Shown here: positions 1 through 5,437 of the stretch, one piece after another
Layout: each line of letters starts with the position of its first letter
Numbering within the stretch: the first letter of the stretch is position 1
Assembly: GCA_017652345.1 (NCBI GenBank)
Contig: JAGCBE010000221.1
Span: forward strand, 1 to 5,437
Origin: Methanobrevibacter sp.
Lineage (GTDB): Archaea; Methanobacteriota; Methanobacteria; Methanobacteriales; Methanobacteriaceae
Length of the DNA stretch: 5,437 nt
Reading direction: 5' to 3'
Program-made: the position numbers and the translations under genes
The notes under the pieces: generated by a model
Told to the model about the DNA's origin: nothing
Databases searched by the model: none
Seen by the model: only the letters and a program-made list of their open reading frames with translations

Positions 1-115
1 CATTAGACAGATGTTTAATACCAATAAATCATGAAAATTAAATAAAAAATTTAAAAATTTCTTATAAATTACATAATGTAGACATATAGATTAGTAATAT
101 TTAAGTTATTTATAG

Positions 116-123
116 TATATAAA
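116..123 (-). promoter_or_regulatory. Consensus archaeal TATA box pointing left, out of the window
   Basis: The minus strand reads TTTATATA, the archaeal TATA consensus, preceded by AAAACC that could serve as the BRE. Transcription would start near 93-97 and run left. No start codon with a ribosome-binding site is visible before the edge, so the gene it would serve lies outside. It sits just beyond the T-tract that ends the ATP-grasp gene. Confidence 0.45.
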
Positions 124-131
124 GGTTTTGC

Positions 132-154
132 TAAAAAAAGTCAAAATTTAAAAA
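132..154 (-). terminator. T-tract terminator after the ATP-grasp gene
   Basis: Directly after the stop, the minus strand shows TTTTT, TTTT and then T7 (139-133) within 23 bases. No convincing hairpin is seen; archaeal RNA polymerase commonly terminates at such U-tracts alone. It would close the methyltransferase/ATP-grasp unit. Confidence 0.6.
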
Positions 155-1267
155 TTAACTGCTTTCCAATTGGGAAAGATAATTCTTCATATCTCCCCAC
201 CAGTTTTCATGGGGATTCTCTATTGGAGGAAAACCAGGACCTCCATTGCCTTCTATCAAGCTGATATCATCTTCATCCAAACATACATCCCATCCTATCA
301 AATGTAGGCTATCATGAGCTAATTCATGAGCTTCTCTGCATAATTCAAGAATTTCCTCCCATCTTGGAATGGTTTCCCCATATAACTGAACTCCAGAATC
401 AGGATGCTTTTCAACATCAAAGATTTGATAATTCATGCCTTTATGGATTTTTCCAGTATGATGATCGATTGGAAACCTAATGCCTCCGCTATGGATATTG
501 TCTACAATGGCTCCTTTAACTCCAACTCTAAGATATGCAAAGACAACATCAGTTTTTCCATTAATTGACAAAGTGCAAACCCTAATGGTATTTAAAGAGG
601 ATGGGTTAACCTTATGAAGCCAACCGGTCTGTTCATGATACTCCTCAACAATATATGGCTCATTTTGAGATAAAACTTCTTCATATATCTCTTCATATCC
701 CATTTCAGAAGTATCAAAGACAGCTATTCCTTTGCCTCCCTTTCCTATTCCCCTTTTGGCAATAAGCCTATCGGCATCCTTAAATTTTTCTTCAAATTCC
801 TCAAGAGAGATTTCATCAATCACACACCATTTTCTATGAATATAAGTTTCCCAATTTGTACAAAACTTAGCCTTATCATCTAAAAGAGCAAGTGATTCCT
901 GATTGGAATTGAATTTCCTTTTTAAAAAACGCAACCTTTCACGAGTGATATGGTGATTTCTCCAAATCCATCCCTTCTTATTGAAAACCATGGAAAAGTA
1001 ATCTTCAGGCATAGCACCAAGGAAAACCCAAGATAGCATATAATCCAATCTCTGAAAACTTGCTTTCAATCCCTTATCCATGCCTCTTGCCTTTTGCTTT
1101 TCTCTAAAATCCACTGCAATGATATCTTCATATTGAAAATTGATCAGATCATTTAAAAAAAACTCACTCCACTGCCTTTTCCAATTTGAAGCATCTTTTT
1201 TCTGCAAATGGCCCAATCGTTTTGAAGCAATGTATCGAAATACAGGATAAAGATTTTCTATTCTCAT
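155..1267 (-). CDS. Sugar-transfer-associated ATP-grasp domain protein (substrate unknown)
   Basis: A 370-residue soluble protein with no signal peptide or membrane segment. The C-terminal two thirds match the ATP-grasp family named sugar-transfer associated (PF14397-type). Visible motifs are K171-R172 followed by a glycine-rich loop (GIGKGGKG, 173-180), the hinge-like YIVEEY (205-210), N221-PSSLNTIRV (221-230), the VDN...SGGI segment (255-263) and the end motif GWDVCLDEDD...IEGNGGPG (325-345), whose D327, E339 and N341 are the likely Mg-ATP ligands. Residues 1-130 are a mostly helical, basic leader. Such enzymes normally join a carboxylate to an amine or thiol through an acyl-phosphate, and relatives often lie in polysaccharide gene clusters; the substrate here cannot be read from sequence. 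A longer start at 1306 is possible, but ATG at 1267 is chosen because GAGGT lies four bases upstream and overlaps the stop of the preceding methyltransferase gene, which implies co-transcription and translational coupling. The ATP-grasp fold is confident; a role in cell-surface glycan modification is inference. Confidence 0.87.
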   Translation of the reverse strand: MRIENLYPVFRYIASKRLGHLQKKDASNWKRQWSEFFLNDLINFQYEDIIAVDFREKQKARGMDKGLKASFQRLDYMLSWVFLGAMPEDYFSMVFNKKGWIWRNHHITRERLRFLKRKFNSNQESLALLDDKAKFCTNWETYIHRKWCVIDEISLEEFEEKFKDADRLIAKRGIGKGGKGIAVFDTSEMGYEEIYEEVLSQNEPYIVEEYHEQTGWLHKVNPSSLNTIRVCTLSINGKTDVVFAYLRVGVKGAIVDNIHSGGIRFPIDHHTGKIHKGMNYQIFDVEKHPDSGVQLYGETIPRWEEILELCREAHELAHDSLHLIGWDVCLDEDDISLIEGNGGPGFPPIENPHENWWGDMKNYLSQLESS

Positions 1268-1271
1268 ATTT

Positions 1272-1276
1272 ACCTC
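1272..1276 (-). promoter_or_regulatory. Shine-Dalgarno site coupling the ATP-grasp gene to the methyltransferase
   Basis: On the minus strand GAGGT overlaps the TGA stop of the methyltransferase gene and is followed by AAAT and then ATG at 1267. This decides the start of the ATP-grasp gene and suggests that ribosomes finishing the first gene re-initiate on the second. Confidence 0.8.
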
Positions 1277-1994
1277 AATCATCAATATTATCTTTAAAGT
1301 TTTCAACCCTCAAGACAATTACCTTCACATCACGAGAATCATCACTATGAAAATCATAAATTTTTGGAATTGGAAATTTGTATACCAATTTATGAGTGAC
1401 TTCTGCACCTAAGTCCCTATAGTAATCTATTACAAACTCTTCGGTATTCTTCATGTGAAATGAATAGATGACATCAGCACTATTTACTGCAAAGTCCATA
1501 AATTTTCTATCAGCATGCCTTTTTCCCTTCTCTTGAGACCCAAAAGGTGGGTTTTGAATCAAAGTGTCAAATCTATTTAATGAAGTTTCATTATTATTGA
1601 TTTTGATGAAATTGCTTTCATTTAATAAATCACTTATTGAATTAAATGAATTGATGTCTCCAACTATGAAATTTGCATTAGCATTATCTATATCATGTTC
1701 ATCAAATATACTGTTTTGAGTGATTTTTGCTAAAGCTATAGATTCATCGTCAATGTCAACACCTAATGAACACCTTGCACCCATAAGTGAAGATGCGATG
1801 GCAAATATTCCAGTGCCACATCCAAGATCCAAAACACTCATCTTGTCAATGTCACCTAAACCATATGCATTCCACACTAAATCTGCAGCAATAGTTGCAG
1901 GAGTGGAATACTGTTCAAGATCAACTTTTGGATTTGGATGATTCGGAACTTTTTCCAAAATCATTTCAAGATGTTTCTTTTTTGAAATTTTCAT
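1275..1994 (-). CDS. METTL5-like rRNA N6-adenine methyltransferase
   Basis: A 239-residue class I SAM-dependent methyltransferase. Motifs in order are LEQYSTP (26-32), the SAM loop LDLGCGTG (55-62), the acidic end of the second strand VDID (79-82), VGD (111-113), the catalytic NPPF (148-151) that marks N6-adenine or amino methyltransferases, YSFH (177-180) and the late YDFH (213-216). The same order occurs in eukaryotic METTL5, which with TRMT112 makes m6A in helix 44 of 18S rRNA, so small-subunit rRNA is the likely target here and a small Trm112-like partner may be needed. Neither target nor partner is shown by this window. The first Met fits the METTL5 N-terminus, and a weak GTGAT site lies three bases upstream. 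Compared with human METTL5 as I recall it, about 13 extra residues sit between VGD and FDT. It is the first gene of a leftward pair and is divergent from pycA. The methyltransferase fold is near certain; the METTL5 assignment is strong. Confidence 0.9.
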   Translation of the reverse strand: MKISKKKHLEMILEKVPNHPNPKVDLEQYSTPATIAADLVWNAYGLGDIDKMSVLDLGCGTGIFAIASSLMGARCSLGVDIDDESIALAKITQNSIFDEHDIDNANANFIVGDINSFNSISDLLNESNFIKINNNETSLNRFDTLIQNPPFGSQEKGKRHADRKFMDFAVNSADVIYSFHMKNTEEFVIDYYRDLGAEVTHKLVYKFPIPKIYDFHSDDSRDVKVIVLRVENFKDNIDD

Positions 1995-2043
1995 AAAATC
2001 ACGAGAAGTAAAAATTATAATTATAATATATTATTATTAATAT

Positions 2044-2053
2044 TTTATATTTA
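2044..2053 (-). promoter_or_regulatory. Possible TATA box for the methyltransferase/ATP-grasp unit
   Basis: The minus strand reads AAATATAAAA about 50-60 bases before ATG 1994, which would place transcription start near 2022 and leave a leader of roughly 27 bases holding the weak GTGAT site. The surrounding DNA is so AT-rich that other TATA-like words (for example near 2020-2031) cannot be excluded. Confidence 0.3.
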
Positions 2054-2107
2054 TTTTTTTATTAACCAAATATTTAGACAAATATTATCTATCCCAAAAA
2101 TATTTAC

Positions 2108-2123
2108 CAATCAAAAATGATTG
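2108..2123. repeat. Small inverted repeat in the divergent promoter region
   Basis: CAATCA and TGATTG form a perfect 6-base palindrome around an AAAA spacer, overlapping the first copy of the duplicated block. A wider, similar arrangement (AATCAT at 2155-2160, ATGATT at 2174-2179) flanks the second copy. It could be a dimeric regulator site between the two divergent units. Confidence 0.3.
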
Positions 2124-2212
2124 AGAAATAATGACAAAATTTAATATTAATATTAATCATATATAATAATATAATGATTGATAAATAATATGATACAATT
2201 ATAATCATATAT
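2116..2212 (+). repeat. Imperfect direct duplication in the pycA promoter region
   Basis: AATGATTGAGAAATAAT at 2116-2132 recurs at 2173-2189 with 16 of 17 bases identical. Each copy is followed by a perfect AATCATATAT (2155-2164 and 2203-2212). The two blocks are offset by 57 and 48 bases, so an internal length change separates them. This could be a duplicated promoter or operator; low sequence complexity makes chance similarity possible. Confidence 0.45.
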
Positions 2213-2213
2213 T
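2206..2213 (+). promoter_or_regulatory. Possible TATA box for pycA-birA
   Basis: CATATATT lies about 50 bases before the pycA ATG. Start of transcription would fall near 2234, leaving a leader of about 29 bases that contains the GAGGT site. A second copy of the same word context (AATCATATAT) occurs 48 bases upstream at 2155-2164 and could be an alternative promoter. Confidence 0.4.
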
Positions 2214-2252
2214 TTTTATCATAAGTTTTTAAGATAATTCAAATTGAAAAAA

Positions 2253-2257
2253 GAGGT
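2253..2257 (+). promoter_or_regulatory. Shine-Dalgarno site of pycA
   Basis: GAGGT stands five bases before the pycA ATG, in a leader that is otherwise A-rich. It is complementary to the conserved CCUCC end of archaeal 16S rRNA and confirms the start. Confidence 0.85.
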
Positions 2258-2262
2258 ATAAC

Positions 2263-3759
2263 ATGTTTGAAAAAGTACTTATTGCAAATAGGGGAGAAAT
2301 TGCTATACGTGTTATGAGAGCATGTCGTGAACTGGACATGAAAAGTGTAGCAGTATACTCAGATGCTGATAAAACTTCTCTTTATACTAATTATGCAGAT
2401 GAAAGCGTTCCTTTAGGAAACCCTTCTCCAAGCCAGTCTTATTTGAACATTGAAAAGATCATTAACGCTGCACTTGATACTGGTGCAGATGCAATCCACC
2501 CAGGATATGGATTCTTAGCTGAAAATCCGGAACTTGGAAGACAATGTGAAAAGAATGGAATCAAATTGATTGGTCCTAAAGGAGAGCATATTGAAAAAAT
2601 GGGAGATAAGATCACTTCCAAACAAATCATGAAAGATGCAGGTGTTCCTGTTATTGAAGGTACTCCTGATGGAATCACCGATGTTGAAGAGGCAAAGGAA
2701 ATTGCTGAAGCAATCGGATATCCTGTAATCATCAAAGCGTCTGCAGGTGGTGGAGGAATCGGTATGCGTGCAGTTTATGAAGAGGATGAACTTGTACGTG
2801 CACTTGAAGCGACACAATCTGTAGCATTGAAAAACTTTGGTGATGCAACCGTATTCATTGAAAAATACTTGGAAAAACCAAGACACATTGAATTCCAAGT
2901 CTTGGCAGATGAGCATGGAAACACAATCCATGTAGGTGACAGGGAATGTTCCATCCAAAGAAGACATCAAAAGCTATTGGAAGAATCTCCTTCACCAATC
3001 ATGACTGAAGAATTGAGAGAAAGAATGGGTGAAAGTGCAGTTAAGGCTGCAGAATCCATTGGATATAACAGTGCAGGAACTGTAGAATTCCTGTATGAGA
3101 ATGGAGAATATTACTTCCTTGAAATGAACACACGTATTCAAGTGGAACACCCAATCACTGAAATTGTAACTAATACTGATTTAATCAAAGAGCAAATTAA
3201 AATCGCTTACGGCGAAGAATTGGAATACAGCCAAAAGGACATTCAGATATCCGGTCATGCTATTGAATGTCGTATCAATGCTGAAAACCCACTTGCTGAC
3301 TTTGCACCAAACCCTGGTAAAATTACAGGTTACAGATCCCCTGGTGGACCTGGTGTACGTTTAGACAGTGGAGTTTACATGAATTATACCATTCCAACAT
3401 TCTATGACTCCATGATTTCCAAATTGATTACCAGCGGCCGTACAAGAAACGATGCAGTCAACAGAATGAAAAGAGCATTAAGCGAATACATTATTTTAGG
3501 TGTAAAAACAACAATTCCTTTCCATAAGGCAATCCTCAGAAACGAATCATTCCTTGCTGGTGACTTGCACACCCACTTTGTGGATGAACATAAGAAATGG
3601 ATTGATGCAGAAATGGAAAAAGTGACTGAAGAAGATTTAGAAATGGTAAATCGTATGAAATCCACTTTTATGCCTGGAAAGAAAATTGCTGCAATCTCTG
3701 CAAGCGTTGGAACCTATTTCAATGCTGCTCAAGCACAGCAACTTAAAAAACAAAAATAA
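2263..3759 (+). CDS. pycA: Pyruvate carboxylase subunit A (biotin carboxylase)
   Basis: A 498-residue cytoplasmic biotin carboxylase that uses ATP and bicarbonate to carboxylate biotin on a carrier subunit. In methanogens the partner is PycB, and together they make oxaloacetate from pyruvate. All three domains are present: the N-terminal fold ([14 protein letters not shown] at 4-17, [10 protein letters not shown] at 79-88), the ATP-grasp lid, and the C-terminal domain. Residues matching the E. coli AccC active site, each one position earlier, are K116, K158, H208, K237, E275, E287, N289, R291, E295 and R337. The lid loop reads AGGGGIGMR (161-169), with Ile166 where AccC has Arg. A tail of about 50 residues extends beyond AccC length. 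There is no biotin-attachment (AMKM) domain, so the carrier is encoded elsewhere. GAGGT at 2253-2257 supports the start. birA follows 39 bases on, probably in one operon. An AccC role in acetyl-CoA carboxylase is the alternative, but archaeal lipid metabolism and gene context favour pyruvate carboxylase. Confidence 0.95.
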   Translation: MFEKVLIANRGEIAIRVMRACRELDMKSVAVYSDADKTSLYTNYADESVPLGNPSPSQSYLNIEKIINAALDTGADAIHPGYGFLAENPELGRQCEKNGIKLIGPKGEHIEKMGDKITSKQIMKDAGVPVIEGTPDGITDVEEAKEIAEAIGYPVIIKASAGGGGIGMRAVYEEDELVRALEATQSVALKNFGDATVFIEKYLEKPRHIEFQVLADEHGNTIHVGDRECSIQRRHQKLLEESPSPIMTEELRERMGESAVKAAESIGYNSAGTVEFLYENGEYYFLEMNTRIQVEHPITEIVTNTDLIKEQIKIAYGEELEYSQKDIQISGHAIECRINAENPLADFAPNPGKITGYRSPGGPGVRLDSGVYMNYTIPTFYDSMISKLITSGRTRNDAVNRMKRALSEYIILGVKTTIPFHKAILRNESFLAGDLHTHFVDEHKKWIDAEMEKVTEEDLEMVNRMKSTFMPGKKIAAISASVGTYFNAAQAQQLKKQK

Positions 3760-3789
3760 ACTAAAAAAAAAATAAAAAATCATACTTAA

Positions 3790-3794
3790 GTGGT
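3790..3794 (+). promoter_or_regulatory. Probable Shine-Dalgarno site of birA
   Basis: GTGGT, one mismatch from GAGGT, lies four bases before ATG 3799, the same spacing as in the ATP-grasp gene. Its first three bases are an in-frame GTG that could be mistaken for a start. The weak match suggests modest initiation, consistent with a ligase needed in small amounts. Confidence 0.6.
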
Positions 3795-3798
3795 TATT

Positions 3799-4713
3799 AT
3801 GAAGAAAGAAATGATAAAACTCTTGCTTAGTCATAACGTAATTTCTGAAGAGGAAGCTGAACGTTTAGACTTGATCAATGATGAAATCATCGAAGAATCC
3901 ATTAAGGAATTGGGATTTGGAAAAACTGAACACATCACAAAGGAGAAGATTTGTGAAAATCTAGAAACTGAAGAAATAGCTAAGGAAATTCTTTGTTTCA
4001 GAAAAGTGTTTTCCACCAATTCAATAGCTAAATTCTTAGCTAACCACAGTGCTGAAGAAGGTACTGTATTGATTTCTGAAATCCAAACAAATGCAAGGGG
4101 CAGATTAGGTAAAAAATGGGAAGCTCCTGATGGCGGAATATGGATGTCTCTTATCTTAAGACCAAATGTTCCTCCTGCAAGAATCGGTTTAATTACTTTA
4201 GCAACCGGTGTAGCAATAGCTAAATCCATTAGATCTTTAGGTGTAGATGCAAAAATCAAATGGCCGAATGACGTTTTAATCCATGGAAACAAGATTTCAG
4301 GAGTTTTAACTGAAGTCAATGCTACTTTCAATGAAATTGACTGGATTGTTGTAGGTATAGGAATTGACAGCAATCTTAAATTGGAAGATTTCTCAGAAGA
4401 CATTAGAATAGGAACAACTACCCTTACAGAGGAATTGCCTACTAAAACTGATGAGAATGAGCTTATTGCAATTTTCCTAAATGAATTTGAAAAGGTCTAT
4501 CAATTGTATAAGAATGGTGAAATTGAAACCATCCTTAAAGATTGGAGAGATCTTTCTGATACCATTGGAAAATATGTAAACATTACCCAAACCGGTGGTA
4601 AAATTACCCAAGGATACGTTGTTGGAATCAATAACGAAGGTAGTTTAATCATTGAAAGACAAGACGGTACACTCGAGAAAATCATCTCTGGTGAACTTAG
4701 AACAGTCGAATAA
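3799..4713 (+). CDS. birA: Biotin-protein ligase BirA
   Basis: A 304-residue biotin-[carboxylase] ligase. It forms biotinyl-AMP from biotin and ATP, then transfers biotin to a lysine of the carrier protein, here most likely PycB. The catalytic domain (about 67-250) shows STNS (72-75), QTNARGRLGKKW (96-107, the biotin/AMP loop equivalent to GRGRRGR), KWPND with the active-site Lys154 (154-158), ISGVLTE (166-172) and GIGID (186-190). The small C-terminal domain (about 253-304) ends in ISGELRTVE. Residues 1-66 form an extra N-terminal part where bifunctional BirA proteins carry a DNA-binding winged helix, but here it is very acidic (18 acidic against 9 basic residues), so repressor function is doubtful. 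ATG at 3799 is chosen over an in-frame GTG at 3790 because that GTG lies inside the likely ribosome-binding site, GTGGT. The pycA-birA order suggests that carboxylase and biotin loading are co-expressed. The ligase function is confident; regulatory function is unknown. Confidence 0.95.
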   Translation: MKKEMIKLLLSHNVISEEEAERLDLINDEIIEESIKELGFGKTEHITKEKICENLETEEIAKEILCFRKVFSTNSIAKFLANHSAEEGTVLISEIQTNARGRLGKKWEAPDGGIWMSLILRPNVPPARIGLITLATGVAIAKSIRSLGVDAKIKWPNDVLIHGNKISGVLTEVNATFNEIDWIVVGIGIDSNLKLEDFSEDIRIGTTTLTEELPTKTDENELIAIFLNEFEKVYQLYKNGEIETILKDWRDLSDTIGKYVNITQTGGKITQGYVVGINNEGSLIIERQDGTLEKIISGELRTVE

Positions 4714-4754
4714 TTTTAAAACAAAAACAGTACTTTAAAAATAAATAAAAAATA

Positions 4755-4796
4755 AATAAAATGAAATTAATTTTTCATTTTATTACCTCTTTTTTT
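4755..4796 (+). terminator. Hairpin plus T-tract terminator after birA
   Basis: AATAAAATGAAA (4755-4766) and TTTCATTTTATT (4773-4784) are perfect 12-base inverted arms around a 6-base loop, followed by T7 at 4790-4796. The stem is very AT-rich. It lies 42 bases after the birA stop and would end the pycA-birA transcript. Confidence 0.7.
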
Positions 4797-4800
4797 AAAA

Positions 4801-4846
4801 TTAGAATTTAAAATAAAAATAGCAAAAAACTCTTTTTTAGTTTTTT
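4801..4846 (-). terminator. Terminator of the UPF0425 PLP gene
   Basis: Arms AAAAAACT (4824-4831) and AGTTTTTT (4839-4846) pair over a 7-base loop, and the right arm runs into the stop codon at 4845-4847. On the minus strand the hairpin is followed by TTTTTATTTT. Together with the birA terminator next to it, this insulates the two converging units. Confidence 0.6.
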
Positions 4847-5437
4847 AATAGAAAATTAACTCTTTTGATTTTTCCACATCTTGAGACAATTCTAAAAATT
4901 CTTCAAAAGAATCATCTATTTTTTCATACAATGAATTTAAATCCATATCTATTACATCCTGTGTAGACAAGTCAATACGGATTGTAGCAGATGCACCAGG
5001 CATTCCTACAGCAGGTATTGTAATGATTCCAAAATCCTTCAATAAAACCATAGCCCACAAGAAACAGCAATCCTTTTTTGAAAGCTCTGTTTCAACATTT
5101 AACTTTTCTATTTGGTTTTTTAAGGAATCTTCACTTACCATAACACCAGTCGGTGTCTTTTCAAACATTTCATACTTTTCACTTAATAAATCATAGAACT
5201 CTTCTTTTCTTGAAATAGCTTTTACCAAGTTCTCTTCAGTGTAATTCTTGATTCCATTAACCATAGCTAAAATCAATGGAGGTTGAGCTTCAAGACCGAA
5301 TTGATTGGCCTTAACCTTTATCTCATCAATTAAGTCTTTTCTTCCAGCCATCAACCCACCTCTTGGCCCAGGCATTAACTTATCTGTACTGGTAACAACC
5401 AAATCCGCTCCAAGCTCTGTCGCTTTCGCTTGATTGA
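4845..5437 (-). CDS. UPF0425 (MJ0158-like) PLP-dependent protein, SelA-related, partial
   Basis: The C-terminal half of a PLP-dependent enzyme; the frame stays open through the right edge, so the N-terminus lies outside the window. About 196 residues are visible, against roughly 370 for the family. The key motif is STDKLMPGPRGGLMAG, with the presumed PLP-binding lysine encoded at 5379-5381. It parallels the GDKLLGGPQAG motif of bacterial selenocysteine synthase SelA. Archaeal relatives such as MJ0158 were tested and did not act as selenocysteine synthases, so the substrate is unresolved. The TTG at 5402 is an internal Leu, not a start, because conserved-looking sequence (ADLVVTSTDK) runs across it and back to the window edge. 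The gene converges on birA and has its own T-rich terminator just after the stop. Family membership is confident; its reaction is unknown. Confidence 0.86.
   Translation of the reverse strand, partial: NQAKATELGADLVVTSTDKLMPGPRGGLMAGRKDLIDEIKVKANQFGLEAQPPLILAMVNGIKNYTEENLVKAISRKEEFYDLLSEKYEMFEKTPTGVMVSEDSLKNQIEKLNVETELSKKDCCFLWAMVLLKDFGIITIPAVGMPGASATIRIDLSTQDVIDMDLNSLYEKIDDSFEEFLELSQDVEKSKELIFY

Noticed and set aside
1..154. A small gene or RNA gene at the left end
   Set aside because: All frames are short, none has a ribosome-binding site, and no tRNA-like or structured RNA pattern is visible.
1268..1306. Longer N-terminus for the ATP-grasp protein starting at 1306
   Set aside because: It would overlap the methyltransferase gene by 32 bases without a ribosome-binding site, whereas ATG 1267 has GAGGT at good spacing.
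1720..1941. A 73-codon plus-strand frame inside the methyltransferase gene
   Set aside because: It is antisense to the SAM-binding region of a real gene and has no support of its own.
1995..2262. A BirA-type biotin operator (TTGTAAACC-like inverted pair) upstream of pycA
   Set aside because: No such paired word is present; the palindromes seen there have a different sequence.
2439..2970. Two minus-strand open frames inside pycA (98 and 151 codons)
   Set aside because: They are antisense shadows of a conserved enzyme gene and their products show no known motif.
3831..4403. A 190-codon open frame antisense to birA
   Set aside because: It mirrors the birA coding frame, has no ribosome-binding site and no recognisable domain; birA is unmistakable on the other strand.
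5400..5402. TTG as the start of the PLP protein
   Set aside because: The open frame continues to the window edge and the PLP motif is only seven residues after this codon, which is far too short for the N-terminal half of the fold.

Overview
The window reads as a stretch of chromosome from a gut-type methanogenic archaeon of the Methanobacteriaceae, most likely Methanobrevibacter. Three things point there. The coding DNA is AT-rich and the spacers are almost pure A/T. There is a stand-alone biotin-carboxylase subunit of the two-subunit archaeal pyruvate carboxylase followed by a biotin-protein ligase. There are also two archaea-typical proteins: a METTL5-type rRNA adenine methyltransferase and a UPF0425 (MJ0158-like) PLP protein. 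The genus is inferred from gene content and style, not from a search.

Layout, left to right. Bases 1-154 are gene-free. They hold T-tracts that can end leftward transcription and a consensus archaeal TATA box pointing left, out of the window. Bases 155-1994 hold a leftward two-gene unit: a METTL5-like methyltransferase (1275-1994) and, 7 bases after its stop, a sugar-transfer-associated ATP-grasp protein (155-1267) whose Shine-Dalgarno site overlaps the methyltransferase stop codon. Bases 1995-2262 are a divergent, extremely AT-rich promoter region with an imperfectly duplicated block. Bases 2263-4713 hold the rightward pair pycA-birA, 39 bases apart. Bases 4714-4844 are a convergent spacer with a terminator for each strand. 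Bases 4845-5437 hold the C-terminal half of a leftward UPF0425 PLP protein that continues past the right edge.

The central pair makes functional sense. PycA carboxylates biotin using ATP and bicarbonate, and BirA attaches biotin to the carrier subunit (PycB), which is not in this window. The product, oxaloacetate, feeds the incomplete reductive TCA route used by methanogens for biosynthesis. The flanking genes have no obvious link to this pathway.

No mobile element, CRISPR array, RNA gene or broken gene was found. The items most worth a second look are the strongly acidic, possibly degenerate N-terminal domain of BirA, the coupling of an rRNA methyltransferase to an ATP-grasp gene of unknown substrate, and the duplicated block upstream of pycA. 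I do not see a clear undescribed multi-gene system here.
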